From NCBI GenBank assembly GCA_027575805.1, contig JANBPU010000017.1, positions 1 through 64,000 of the forward strand: a DNA stretch of 64,000 nucleotides. The letters run 5' to 3'. The notes below the pieces were generated by a model, which worked only from the letters and a program-made list of their open reading frames with translations, was not told where the DNA came from and did no database searches. A program made the translations under genes and the position numbers. Shown one piece after another: positions 11,441-23,390 of the stretch. Each line of letters opens with the position of its first letter. Position 1 is the first letter of the stretch. The DNA comes from Mycoemilia scoparia. Taxonomy: Eukaryota; Kickxellomycota; Kickxellomycetes; Kickxellales; Kickxellaceae.

Positions 11441-13662
11441 ATGGTAGTGGAGTTCGCGGATCCGAGTGTTACAGATCTTCGCAAGATCGATGCAGAAATT
11501 AAACGTCTTGATAGGGAAGTTCTGAGGTTGCTAAAGGAAAAGCATGAATGGGATGATTTGAAAACCAAAATTCTAAAACATCGGGAGGAAGCCCAAAAGC
11601 AAGAAAAGCTGCGAAATAGCCAGAAATTAAAATCTGAATATGAAAATGAGAACTTCTTGTGGTCGACAAAACTCAGGAACTATGCAAAGAAGTTTTGGAA
11701 TATAAGCAAGTGGAGAGGGAACCAATTGTCCATTATCAATGCTGGCCTGGACAAAAGGGATGTGTTTGTTATAATGCCTACAGGAGGTGGAAAATCGCTT
11801 TGCTATCAGCTACCAGCTTTAATGAACCCTGGTATTACTCTCGTTGTGTCACCGCTGCTGTCTCTAATCAACGACCAGGTTTTCCAGTTACAAGACCAGA
11901 ATATCCCAGTGACAGCTCTAACATCAAATACCGACCAGGCCGAGGCAAAAGACATTATGAACACCCTAAAACTTTTGGCAGATGACAAAACACGAAACGA
12001 GATCCTAAGAGATGACGGGCCAAATGGAGTAGGCTCCTATCCCCGACTTATATACGTTACCCCCGAAAAAATAGCAAAGAGCAAGCGATTTGTTTCTTTG
12101 TTGGAAAAATTGAACAAAGTAAACATGATGAACAGGGTCGTGATCGATGAATGCCACTGTTGCTCGGAAATGGGCCACGATTTTCGACCAGATTATAGAG
12201 TAAGTAATGCTGCCTTGGTTCAACAGCATAAAGCTAGTCTGAATATTGATATCAGTAATATTGATTGCTATTGATTTAGAAACTAGGCTTATTGCGGATA
12301 GTGCTTCCCAATGTACCTTTCATGGCATTGACTGCTACTTGTTCTCAAAAAGTAGTCGCTTCTGTAACAAAAATCCTTGGCTTGAAAAATCAGGATGAAG
12401 CAGGTGGTATATTTCTGTTTACATCCCCATTGTGGCGCCCCAATTTGGAGTATAGTGTAGTTCCAAAAGCCAGCACACTTCAGGATCAAATAAAGCAAAT
12501 GACAAGCTGGATTCTGGAAAAATATCCCAATGACCGTGGAATTATATATTGCTTGACAAAGAAGGAAACAGAAAGCATTGCTCAGGGAATATACGAAAAA
12601 TCCAAGCGAAGAATAGCTGTTCAGATATTCCATTCTGACCTCGATGCATCCAGCAAAAGGAAGATACATACAGATTGGCGAGATGGAAAAGTAATGTTGG
12701 TTGTTGCTACCATTGCATTTGGCATGGGAATAAACCAACCCAATGTCCGTTACGTTATACATCACTCGTGTTCGAAATCAATAGAAGGTTACTACCAGGA
12801 GTCAGGAAGAGCAGGCAGAGATGGAAAACCAGCTCAGTGTTTGCTCTACTATAGAGGTGCAGATTTCTCCCGGCTTACGACATGGGCCGTGACAGATGCA
12901 GGCGAGGGTTTGTCAAAAGCATATGCAATGATACGGTACGCCGAAGATCTTTTAACATGTAGAAAAAGTTGGATGGAAACCCACTTTCAGCAGTTTGAAA
13001 ATTCCAGCAATGTCGATGGCAGAGAGTGTGGCAATTGTGACCACTGTAAGCAATTCAGCAACATGTCAGACCAAGAAAAGCAAAATTACGTCGCGAATGT
13101 GGACATTACAAGTGACACTGCAACTTTAGTCAACATACTGGCAGCTCTAGAGCAGTGCAACCAGAATATCACATTCCTCAAGCTCCTGGATCTATGGATG
13201 GGGCGTGGACTCGGCAAGTACCCGATGATAAAGCAATTGAAGGAAAGGCAGCTGATTCAGATGCCACCAAGAAAGGAGCTAGGCGAGCTTGACCGGGAAC
13301 GCCTGATAAACCACCTGCTGCTATCGGGATACATTGAAGAAAAGTTTCATTACACGGCATATGCCACACATTCATACTTAGTTGTTGGCCAAAAGGGGAG
13401 GCTGCTTGTTGATCTTGAAGGAAATAAGGATATTTCAACAAGACACGCAGTTAGTATGTTGATGCCAAGCATGTCTGCGATGACTGGTGGAACAAAGAGG
13501 AAGCAAGCTGGTGACAAAAGGGCAAATACAAAAACAAAAAAGCTGGCGCGTAATGTACAAGTAGAGGCCGATGATGAAGGTGTTTCGAACGCATATCAAG
13601 AAACAAAGCCTCTGATTGATACCCAGAACTCTCCATTTGAAATCTCGAGTAGTGAGGAGTAA
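11441..13662 (+). CDS. RECQL: RecQ-family DNA helicase, RECQ1 type
   Basis: Two exons, 11441-12199 and 12280-13662, about 713 residues. An N-terminal coiled coil (IDAEIKRLDREVLRLLKEK) precedes the helicase core, as in vertebrate RECQ1. Core motifs: Walker A MPTGGGKSLCYQLPA (about residue 112), DECHCCS with GHDFRPDY, GIIYC, VVATIAFGMGI, YYQESGRAGRDG. A RecQ zinc-binding segment follows (CRKSWMETHF... CGNCDHC) and then a winged-helix-like region. The C-terminal ~70 residues are basic then acidic. RECQ1 unwinds forks and branched DNA 3'-5' and restores reversed forks. The coiled coil and absence of an HRDC domain argue against BLM/Sgs1. The gene lies tandem to MSH5 and convergent with REV3. Confidence 0.93.
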
Positions 13663-13849
13663 TGTCTGCTTTTAGCACATAATGTATATTCCTGTTGATA
13701 ATTTTGTTTGGGACTCCTAGCTTTATAGTTCGAAACATTGCTGCAAATAAACGTGTTAACCAATGCTCTTTATGAATTATGTATTTCAACAGCCCAGGTT
13801 TATCTAATTCTAAAATAAAATCTGGTAGAATTACATTTTATTTGATATA

Positions 13850-13957
13850 CATACGGATCATAATTTTGAAGGGTGCCTTTTGGTGGTCAGTGATCATAGG
13901 GGTAGCCACAGCTCATTAGCAAATACTCGCCATCCTTCAAAAACAACCACTCATATT
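13850..13957 (+). repeat. MITE-like element, copy E
   Basis: The copy runs from CATACGGATCATAATTTTGAAGGGTG to CATCCTTCAAAAACAA. It lies in the short convergent space between RECQ1 and REV3 and ends 18 bp from the REV3 stop codon, so it probably lies in the REV3 3' UTR. Confidence 0.7.
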
Positions 13958-13975
13958 CCTCAAGTAAATTTATGA

Positions 13976-16900
13976 CTATTCCAATGCTTTCAAGGCATTG
14001 CTTAGGATCATTCTCGATCGTTTTGCACTTAACCCATTTTTAATTCTCTCAAACAGAACTGAGCAGTTGAGATTATCGCAACTCTTGGCTATTTCTATGG
14101 ATCCGGTAGATCCCTTAGATCCCGATTCCATTCTTCCGCCACTACTACATGTTTGGCATATCTCTAGCAGTCTAGACTGTCTCCTTTCAAATTTGGATGC
14201 TTGGGATATGAGGAGGAAAACTGACTTGGCGGGGTTAGCGCGGCAGTTATTGCAAAGGCTCTCGCTGTTTGATTTGGTAGGGTTCGTGCATACAATACAA
14301 TGTGATGCTGTGTAGAAACGGTCAAGCGTAATCTTTGGTGGGCCCACCTTCTTTTTATTTAGAACCCTTGGCCCAGGCTTTAGTCCTTGGTATGGGTTGG
14401 GTGCATCAGATGATGGCTGTACAGGTAAGTCTATAGCTACTGTTTTCTGAGATACCTCGTTGCTGGGATTGCCATCATCGCCGACATCCTGTGCCTTATC
14501 AGAAGCTTTTGAATTATCCTCAAAAAATGATGATCCCCCAGCCAACAATTCGGGACTAAACGTGATGTCCCTTGTAAGCTTATGAATGGTAGCAGTACCA
14601 ATCTGTTTCTTTTTACTCAAAGAGTCAAACCACAAAGATACATCAACGCCTATTGTATTGAACACTCTATCGAGAGGTGGGATTATTAGCCGTGTTATAT
14701 AGTACATTGCATCCAGTTTTAGCTTTGGGTTTGAAAAAAACTCTCTGGGGTGCACAGAATGCTCCGAGAGGCCAAGTCCCAGCTGATCCATCGCTATAAT
14801 GAACGGAACTCTGTCGGCATATCCAGTCTCTATTCTCCCATCGCTGGATTCTCCCTGAATCCCAACATTCGCATGAGCAGGGAGCTTATTATTCCTTTCT
14901 AGATCATAGGTGCCTGGCCTTACAGACTTGTAGATGCAAAAGTCTTTAAGAGACACTCTCCCGTTTAGGATTCGGGACCATTGCTGCTCTAGATACCGCT
15001 TCACTTGATGCAGCTCTTGGCCAGAAAATACTCTCATCAGCGTACTTTCAATAATCTTGTGTGATGCGCGGCAGGTTATTCTCTGCACAGTCTCTATTCC
15101 CTTGCAATCAATAATCGGTTCTTTCTGATCAGGCTTTTCAAATGCAAAGCCAGCATAACGTTTTTTTGCGAACATTATGCATGGTTTATATACGCGTTCA
15201 AATTTTAGCTTGATTGGGCTTGGGTTGAGATCCGTGATTTCTTGGGCGATTTCTGCTCCTATCTCAAAGGCCTGGTTTTTGGTTTTTCCTGGGAAATGTA
15301 TAAAAACCGAATCGGTATCTCCACCGATTACTTCTCCGCCCCATCGGTGGTGGTTGGCAGTTATGTGCTTTATCGAGTGCTCCAAGGTTCTTCGTGCAGT
15401 AAGAATCATGGCATCTGCAATGTCAACACATGGCATTCTCCCGGTATGCGATGCAGCAATGTAGCCACCAACCACATTGCTCAACAGCTTCAAACCGAGT
15501 TGCCGTGAATTTAGCTGCTGCATCAGCTATAATAAGTTTGAGGACATAAAAGTCAGTAGCGTATTAATTATCTCTAATTCTTGGGCTCTAAATGAAGAAT
15601 ATTCGCTCTTTGATACTTACTGATTCACTTTCCGGTCCATTGCTTTTTTTCTTCATAAACTCTTTAACCATGACTCGTGTGTCCAAGACTTCAGACAACA
15701 GTCTGGACAAGAGACTCTTTCTCACAGACGATTTGACAAACACCGCATTATTGGGAGCAACTATCAAAAATAATAAGATAACGGATGTATCAGAAACAGG
15801 CACCAAAAAGTATCATTTCCTATAATTTCGCAATGTGGTCATACTATTTACCTGTTATTTGATCCCTGAGTTGTTCTAGCAATCCAGGCACGGTTTTATA
15901 ATCTGTAAATCCCAACCTGATACTATTTCCGGTATTAGATATAAAATCCTCCAATTTGCCTAGACATGTCGAATAACAGTAGTTGTAGGCAATGAGGATA
16001 CTGGGATATAAGCTCTGGAAATCAAGAACAACTACAGGATCAGTAAAGAAAAGCCTCTGTGGCTCAAGTACTAATGGTATATGGCTGGGTGGGGGCTGCT
16101 TCTTGACTTCAGTTGGACCAGGAGATAACATCAGTAAATTCTCTGGTCTAGATATTCGAACCATCATCGACTCTACCTTGAACTGGGACCCTCGAGTGAG
16201 TGTGGAGTAATAGTCAGTTCCATATATCATGGAAAACTCTACTGTTCGTGGCACAACCCCAGATTTTTCTAGTAGTTGAAGCACAATTTCAGTTCTTTGG
16301 CAAACGTAAGACACAACCCTTTGTCGAAACGAGACTGGACCGCTTTTATACCATCTGCTCAGAGTTTTGTATGGATAATGCGGAATACTTTGTTTGAGAG
16401 CATGCATAGCCACCGACTCTAAAGAATATGATTGCAGATGGTACTCTTTCCTGGCTATTTGCCACATGCTGATGACAAGCCTTCCAGGAACATTTGGGAC
16501 TAAAAACCCATGGCTTGATTGCTTGAATCGATTGTGCTTTGATACATTTGGGTCATCGAGAGCACTACTGTTCTCCTTTACGGATTTCCACAAGTTTTTT
16601 GTCTGCAAAATTCTTGAAAGGTGTGGGGAGATATCGATTTTATACTTTGTGGACATTCTTTCAACGAGAAATCCCCAGGATCCAGAATGAAAGTCGTAGC
16701 CCAAAAGAACATCCGGGTCATGACTGCACACCCACTTTGCAACACCCATTACCATATCCAGCTCATTTTCGTATTCGTTCCATTCAGCATCAGACAAAAA
16801 CCCTTGTCTTGACATCTGTGTTGTTGCTGTTGTAGTTTTTGAGGACTGATCATCAGATATTACGAAAACAGCAACTCTATAACGATTGGTATTAAGATGA

Positions 16901-19900
16901 GCAGTTTTATTAGTGGGAACTATGGCTTACCAATCCAAAACTGCAGGCATGCATGAGCAACACTAACCTGTGAGGCTTCCAAGTCATACTCGATCTTTCT
17001 TGGCTGTAATCAACTGCACTGCTGTTGCTTCTAAAAGAGCACACAATGGCCTTTATTTCAGAATGCTTTGGATGAGGAAATGTCTCTGGCTTAGACACTT
17101 CGGCATGTAGTTCCATGCTTATATATGAAAAATAGCAGCCCTTTCTCTTGTGCATATTCAAACTCGTACGAGAATTTGGTGTCTGTAAGTCTATATTTGG
17201 GTATTGTATGGCCATGAAAGGCTTTTTTGGGGTGATTCCAATGATCTGCGATGCTTCATAAGTCATTGTGTCCTGTGATTTGAGCGAAGGGAGTTTTAAA
17301 AATTGTGGCCGTCGGTGTAGCTGCTTCATCCTCTGCGTCACTGGAGTTGAGATCTTTTTTGGTTCCAAGTCTGCAACATTTATTATCTCACCTTTATCAG
17401 TGCTGCTTTTGTTTTCAAGTTCGAGCCAACGCTCTGCATCATGGTATAATGGTGGCATGATTGATGGTTCCCATAGCATCCCTTTCCATAATGAAGTCAG
17501 CCGTCCACTTGATGAGAAGGATCTTCTATTTATGGCCAATTCATTATCTATCTTCCACCAGGCAAGTCTTCTTTGTATATCCTTACTCTCTATTTTTAGA
17601 GCATCAGTTGTGGCATCAACCTTGGAAGCAATAATGTTAAAACCACAGTTTTCTTTTATGCCCTTTACATTCACCAACTTGCTATCGTTATGAATACGGC
17701 CTGTGTCTAGATTTGGGTTAAAAGGCTTTAGGTTATCTTGGCTTTCAGATGGTTGTCGTGGCGCATGTGAAGGAAGTGAATTCAGTAAGGTATCTACATC
17801 TGGTGCACTTTCACCATAAACAAAAGAATTTGAAGGGATTCCTATATCAATAGTGTACACTACATTATCATCTGGACATATTAGATGATCTGTCTCTATA
17901 GGCTGCGATGTTCTATAAACCTGGTGGGATTCTTCATGGTTATCCGATGCGCAAGTCCCGCTTTTCATGCTTGGCATAGAATCATCTTTTGGGCTTTTAT
18001 CCTGTGTGGATGTTGTTGCTGTTTCTGCTTGTGCTAGTAATTTGTTAAGACCATGATCCACATGTTTTATTTCTGCCTTCTGTGGACAGGGATCTCGCAC
18101 GGCTATACGTGAGGCTTTTCTGCTAACTTGGACCCTTTTGGGTGCTGATGGCGATTCCAACAATGAAGGTAGTTCGGACCGGTTTGGATTTAAATTGTCA
18201 GCTATGGCTGTACCCTCCTGTGCTGAATTTGGCTTTGGTGACCACATCTCCTTAATATTAAAACTAAAAGGAACCCTGGCATTGCTTTCATATATCCCTG
18301 CAACCACATTCGCATCCTCTTCCACTTTATGACTATTATCAAGAAAGTCTCTAGGCATTCTGTGAGATTTCTTTTGCCGCTTAAACGCGGTTGAATTGAT
18401 ATGCCCCTCATTATTTGGAACTAGATCTCCTGGCCCATCGAATTGAGGAATGTTGGCCTCCTTTACATTTCCTATTTGCTTGTTAGTTTTATTGGACTTT
18501 GGGCTTATTATAGTGCCATATGCAGATCCGGATTCAGTATGCCTTCCGCTTTCCATACCATCATTCTCTCTTTCTAGCCATAAACCATCAAGTTCGTCTT
18601 CCTCTAAATCATCGTTTTCCTCGCTATTCTCATTGACTATGCCCATTACAATTGATTCGTCTATCGTAGTTTCAGATCGCAGGAGCCTTGGCAACCTTGG
18701 TCCTGAAAAATCACGAGCATCTACATCATTCATAACTTGAGTGGTCCCGCTTTTCATAAACTCTTGATATAAGCCACCGCCTGCCCATGCTTGCGGATAC
18801 AAAGACGATAATGCGCCAAATGCCGTTGGGAAGCTGTCGAACCAAGATCTATCATTGCCTGCTCCCTTGTTGCTTTTTGGTTTTGATCTATCGATTTCAA
18901 GTGCCTTTTTTAAAATAGCCCCCATTTCCAACGCGTTCAGAGCATCTTTGTTTTCATGAATCTCTCTTGATTGTGGGGAATTTGAATTATTGTTTGCAGA
19001 AAAAACATCAGACATCTCATTTTCAGTATCCATGCTCTTGATATCCTATACTTGGTCAACAGCCATATAAAGTTAATAGTATTTCATCTAAGGCATTTCT
19101 CAGACCTCCTCAATAGGTACAGCAGGCTAACCTTCCATATTTGGCCAAGAGATGGAACATATTTGTCTGGCCTGTCTTCTTTAGATGGTTTTATTTTGTG
19201 TGAGCCAAGCCTTCGCTCCTTGATTTTGTTGGCGTTGAGAACATCTCGACCAAGTGCATCAGCCTCTAGTGAGCAGGATGTCATGCGCTCCGGTGGCGAT
19301 GGTTTCAGCAGAAACTCTGGAATGCCCTTAGGGACCCAGCGCATATAATCAGGTACTGATGACTCTGTCCATGGTAGATGGTTTTCAAAATGTGCTTTTT
19401 CCAAGACTTTGTCTAACAAGAGTTGAAATAAACAATAATCAGATAGGAATCCTAGGAGTCGATGATCATTTGACAATAGAATATTTTGTCCATGCTAACA
19501 ATTGTTTTATAGTCCTACCTGGCAAACCCTGTCTGAACTTGATACTATCCAGCTCTATATAGTTCATCCCGTACAAGTTATGGTCTATCATGAAGTGAAG
19601 GAGATATGGAATGTGTGCCTCGAAAACTTGTGTTTTAGTTCCTAAAACTGCCCCACTAGTTAATAGGCAAGCTGCCAGAGTAATATGACCAGGATTCGCA
19701 AGCACAATTTTAAAAAAGGGATCGTATTCATCATAGTACCCGTAAACCGATATTGCTTTTACAGGTATGACTCCCAGTACCAATGTTTGATGGTCATCTG
19801 AAATATGTGCGCCGTATTTTTTAGATTGAGCAACATTCAATGCTTCATTTAAGCTGATTCCTAGACCATGCCCATATTTGATACCTGTTGTCGCAGTGTT

Positions 19901-20318
19901 ATTTAAAGTCAGTACCATATTTTAGTTACGAGGTATTACAATTTTCTCATCAGTGAACTTGTAAAGTGTCTTTAATACTCACAGGCGTCATAATCGGGCT
20001 TTCCGTTGTATGGTACATATATGTACGGCCATGCCTACAGTTTACATGGATTTTATTATGCTTCTACGATCTAGCTTCCTGATACCACTATGTGCAATCA
20101 GTATGGACTGTTTACATTACTCTTACCTGATGGATATGCAGACAGGCACTCTGTTGGCTTTCTGTATTTCCAAAAATTCTAATTACTGGCACCTGCGTTG
20201 CTGAAGACTCCAGAACATTGTACGGCCAAAGCAGTGGCTTGTCGAGTATTCCTGGGGCTGCCAAGTAATAATCTATATCGACTATTTGAAGTCTAAATGT
20301 CCCCAAATTGCCTAGCAT
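13976..20318 (-). CDS. REV3: DNA polymerase zeta catalytic subunit
   Basis: Eight exons: 20127-20318, 19983-20034, 19519-19884, 19132-19412, 16968-19045, 15852-16876, 15621-15760, 13976-15526; 1894 residues. The N terminus (LQIVDIDYYLAAP, PYIYVPYNG, PYLLHFMIDHNLYGMN) matches REV3. A long disordered insert (residues ~300-900) follows, then the B-family core: DFQSLYPSILIAYNYCYSTCLG (~1275), the FVKSSVRKSLL segment, RQLGLKLLSNVVGGY and GGDTDSVF (~1448). The tail has CysA (CIVC...CNNC, ~1788) and CysB (CQTC...CDNLNC); CysB carries an Fe-S cluster and binds accessory subunits in the family. Pol zeta does translesion synthesis. Motif C reads GGDTDS where YGDTDS is usual. The exon 3-4 and 5-6 junctions were chosen because they keep frame and homology. 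Confidence 0.93.
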
Positions 20319-20603
20319 CTTTGCATCTTAAAGCCACATGTGGTTAAACTTTGAACTAAAGTAGATGTTGCTTGTGATCTATAATTTTATGGGATTATAA
20401 TCTTTGATTTCCAAAGCCTTGTCACTCTATCTTTAACCAACTTTGTAAAAAATAATCAACTGTCTATATTTGATTCATAATTTATTACATCGTACATGCT
20501 CAAGAATAAAAACATGAAAAAAGAATTTGTATTCTTTAAAAGAATATTGTGATAAAAAATATGTCTTTATGTAATAATGTCAGTAAAGCTTTGGGTGTTT
20601 TGG

Positions 20604-22733
20604 TTAATATCTATCATTGCGATTTCTTTGATATCCACTATTTTCTCGAGAACCGTAGTTGTCATTTCTCTGGAACTGTCTTGGTCGCCTATTCTCATTT
20701 CCAAAATCTTGTTTGAACTCGTTTCTACGATATCCAGAGTTGGAGTCTCTCGTGTTATTCCTCTTAGTATTACCTCTTGCGAATGACCCCCTACCCATCC
20801 AGGGAGCCTTGTTGCCACCACCTCTGCTTCTATTTGGCATGGGTCTATTTCTACGATCACGATTGTGCAAGCCCAATCTGAATTTAGCAGCATCAGTCAC
20901 CAATGGTGGAGGAATATCAAAGGCCTCTGTGAGACCACCAACCATTTTGATCAACTGTTCGCCAGTGGCTTTGATGTATTGATCCTTTCCAGCGTAAAAT
21001 CCAAGTAGAGAGTCATGAGCATCCTTCAATTCATCCTCATCAGCAGTAGACTTAATTGCCTTCCACTTTTCTGCAAATTCGTTGGACTGGCCGATTTCTT
21101 CCAGGTGTTCAGAAGTAAAGTTGGGATTTTCGGTAATAGGTAGCTTAGGAAGCTGCTTCAAGAATGTGTGTTCAGCATCAGAAAGCAAAATTATACCATA
21201 ACCTTCTTTTCCAGCACGGCCGGTTCGACCAACTCTATGGATGTAATGGGCTGGGTCGCTTGGGATACCAACCTGAACGACAGTAGATACATCTGGATAG
21301 TCAACACCACGAGCAGAAACGTCTGAAGTAACAAGAATAGAAGTCATGCCACGGTTGGTTTTGTTATGGCGGAAGTCGCGAGAAGTGCGAGTACGCTTAT
21401 CCTGGGACATTCTTCCGTGAATTCGAAGAACTTGAGCAGGAACGAAATCTTGGTCATTACGCTCTGCTCTTCTTTTATACTTGGCAAAGTCACGTATATC
21501 ATGGATGCTGTGGAACATGCTCCTGATGGCCTTGTAGTATATCTCAGTAGTTTTTGTAGTTGGGCAGAATACTATAATCTTTGTTCCATCTCCGGTCTGA
21601 TTGACGGACTTGGTCATAGCATCCTTGAGAATTTTATATATTGCCTTAAAATGTTGGTCGTAATCTACTCTGGCGTACTCTTGTTTAGTGAGCACGTTTG
21701 TGTTTGCCTCATCTTTAGAGACACAGTCGAGGAATTTAAACTCACTCTTCAGTGCATTTCTAGCTGTCCTTTTGATATCGTCGTTAAATGTGGCTGATAC
21801 CATTATTGTCTGTCGATCTTTTGGCATGGCATTGATGATCTGGTCAATCTCGTCCTTGAATCCCATCTGAAGGAGCTCATCGGCCTCGTCAAATATCAGC
21901 ACCTTTGTTCCCTGTGCCTTTTCAATAAATATCCTCTGGTTGGTCAAGAAGTCGACCAAACGTCCTGGAGTTCCAACAACAATATCTGAACGATACTTTT
22001 TGAGTCCAGTGATCTGCGCAGCTGGACGTTCGCCTCCGACGATTGTCCTGACGCCAAATTTGTGCTGGGTGCTAATCTTGGCAGCCTCCTGAGCTATTTG
22101 ATTAGCCAATTCACGAGTGGGAGAGACTACCAAAATACCTATTTCACGACCTTTCAGCTTACGATCCTCATTATTAGAATACTCAGCCAAGAGGGTTTCG
22201 ATAGCAGGTATCAAAAATCCAAGTGTTTTTCCGGTACCAGTTTTTGCTTTAATCATCATATCAGCATTGGTGGGAAGAATGGATAAGACCCTCTGCTGGA
22301 CTTTGGAGGGAGTATCTATCTTCATGACAGTCTTAAGTGCGTGCAAAGTATCCTTGCTCAAAAAATTGCAGTCCTGGAATTTGGCAGGCAGTTGCTGCTC
22401 TTCATTTTCATTGTTCTGTTGGTCCTGTTCTGATAAGTCAAACTGCCTTCCTTCTGATGCTAGGGCGGCCAGACTGGAATACTGAGATACAGTGACTTTG
22501 AAGGGCTCTAGCTTATTGATTAATAGGCTGGTGCTTGTATTTTCTATAATATAAAGAAAAATCTTTGTTATTTTAAGTCGCTTTTCAAAATACAATTGAT
22601 GCAAAAAAAAGTATAAAACAGCCAAAAACTTACTAGTATAGAATGTCTGAAAGGCTGGGCCTTTGACCCCAGAACGGGGAAGAGAGGTAATGAGGCGGGT
22701 CCTCAAATTTGCAGCAATAAATGAACGAAGCAT
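20604..22733 (-). CDS. MSS116: Mitochondrial DEAD-box RNA helicase, MSS116/CYT-19 type
   Basis: Two exons, 22634-22733 and 20604-22543, about 679 residues. The first ~35 residues are arginine-rich and lack acids (MLRSFIAANLRTRLITSLPR), a mitochondrial presequence. Core motifs: F-x-D-C-NF Q-motif region, AKTGTGKTLGF (I), PTRELA, GTPGR, DEADELL (II), SAT (III), and YIHRVGRTGRAG (VI). The long post-core region ends in an Arg/Gly/Asn-rich basic tail, as in Mss116p, where it helps unfold RNA. The family remodels group I/II introns and mitochondrial mRNAs. The 90-bp first intron has no stop and a length divisible by three, so an unspliced reading also stays open. Confidence 0.93.
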   Translation of the reverse strand: MLRSFIAANLRTRLITSLPRSGVKGPAFQTFYTSKFLAVLYFFLHQLYFEKRLKITKIFLYIIENTSTSLLINKLEPFKVTVSQYSSLAALASEGRQFDLSEQDQQNNENEEQQLPAKFQDCNFLSKDTLHALKTVMKIDTPSKVQQRVLSILPTNADMMIKAKTGTGKTLGFLIPAIETLLAEYSNNEDRKLKGREIGILVVSPTRELANQIAQEAAKISTQHKFGVRTIVGGERPAAQITGLKKYRSDIVVGTPGRLVDFLTNQRIFIEKAQGTKVLIFDEADELLQMGFKDEIDQIINAMPKDRQTIMVSATFNDDIKRTARNALKSEFKFLDCVSKDEANTNVLTKQEYARVDYDQHFKAIYKILKDAMTKSVNQTGDGTKIIVFCPTTKTTEIYYKAIRSMFHSIHDIRDFAKYKRRAERNDQDFVPAQVLRIHGRMSQDKRTRTSRDFRHNKTNRGMTSILVTSDVSARGVDYPDVSTVVQVGIPSDPAHYIHRVGRTGRAGKEGYGIILLSDAEHTFLKQLPKLPITENPNFTSEHLEEIGQSNEFAEKWKAIKSTADEDELKDAHDSLLGFYAGKDQYIKATGEQLIKMVGGLTEAFDIPPPLVTDAAKFRLGLHNRDRRNRPMPNRSRGGGNKAPWMGRGSFARGNTKRNNTRDSNSGYRRNEFKQDFGNENRRPRQFQRNDNYGSRENSGYQRNRNDRY

Positions 22734-23273
22734 TATAGTACTGCGTATAGATAAGAAATTATTGCAAGATAGAGTGAAGGACTGGATCAAAATTATTTAC
22801 TTTCTCTTATTTAATGCCAAACTAGACAAAAAAAGAAAAATTATCCTGATCAAAATTATCATAAGCCTGCTGATTGGGCATTTTTGACAGGCTGGCAAAT
22901 ATTTGGTTGGCCCAACTTTTGAGTATTAGTGACCCCAACCTTGACTTAGGAGCCACTGTAATCGGGGTGGTCTTTGAGAGTGGGCTTCTCCTTTCGCCTT
23001 TGAAAGATCTTTCCTATGCACCATGATTTTGGAAAGTTGAGCTAATTTTAATTGGATTTTTAACAAAAATTAGTCCTGGAGTAACATCATAGGAAATCAT
23101 TTACAATATTGAAATTTATAATAGGAAGAGATAAGTTGTCAGCTCTAGTTTGGCCTAATAGGAAAGCTTGGCTATAATGTATATTAGGATAAAGGCTACT
23201 AAAAGAAATAGAACACTTGTATGTGTGGCATACTGATACGAATGTAGGATGTATATGTTTAGCTATACACGAT
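22734..23273. other. Intergenic, no gene seen
   Basis: AT-rich spacer between the MSS116 start and repeat copy F. No coding or RNA signal was recognised; it must contain the MSS116 promoter. Confidence 0.4.
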
Positions 23274-23379
23274 AATATGAGTTATTGTTTTTGAAGGGCT
23301 AGAGTCACTCATTTGGCTGTGTTTGCCCCTATAATCGTTGGCCACCAAAAGTCACCCTTCAAAAATTATGATCCATATG
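23274..23379 (-). repeat. MITE-like element, copy F
   Basis: Reverse-oriented copy with TTTTTGAAGGG on the left, GGCCACCAAAAGTCACCC and TTCAAAAATTATGATCCATATG on the right. Its CATATG edge lies 11 bp beyond the DID2 stop codon. Confidence 0.7.
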
Positions 23380-23390
23380 TTGGAAGATAT

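Noticed and set aside
12289..12765. 158-codon minus-strand open frame
   Set aside because: Lies antisense to the RecQ helicase core and shows no family resemblance; the plus strand explains the region fully.
19413..19518. Alternative REV3 splicing that keeps a HGQNILLSNDHRLL segment
   Set aside because: The acceptor needed for that reading does not match the phase of the preceding exon; the longer intron with a good pyrimidine tract keeps frame.
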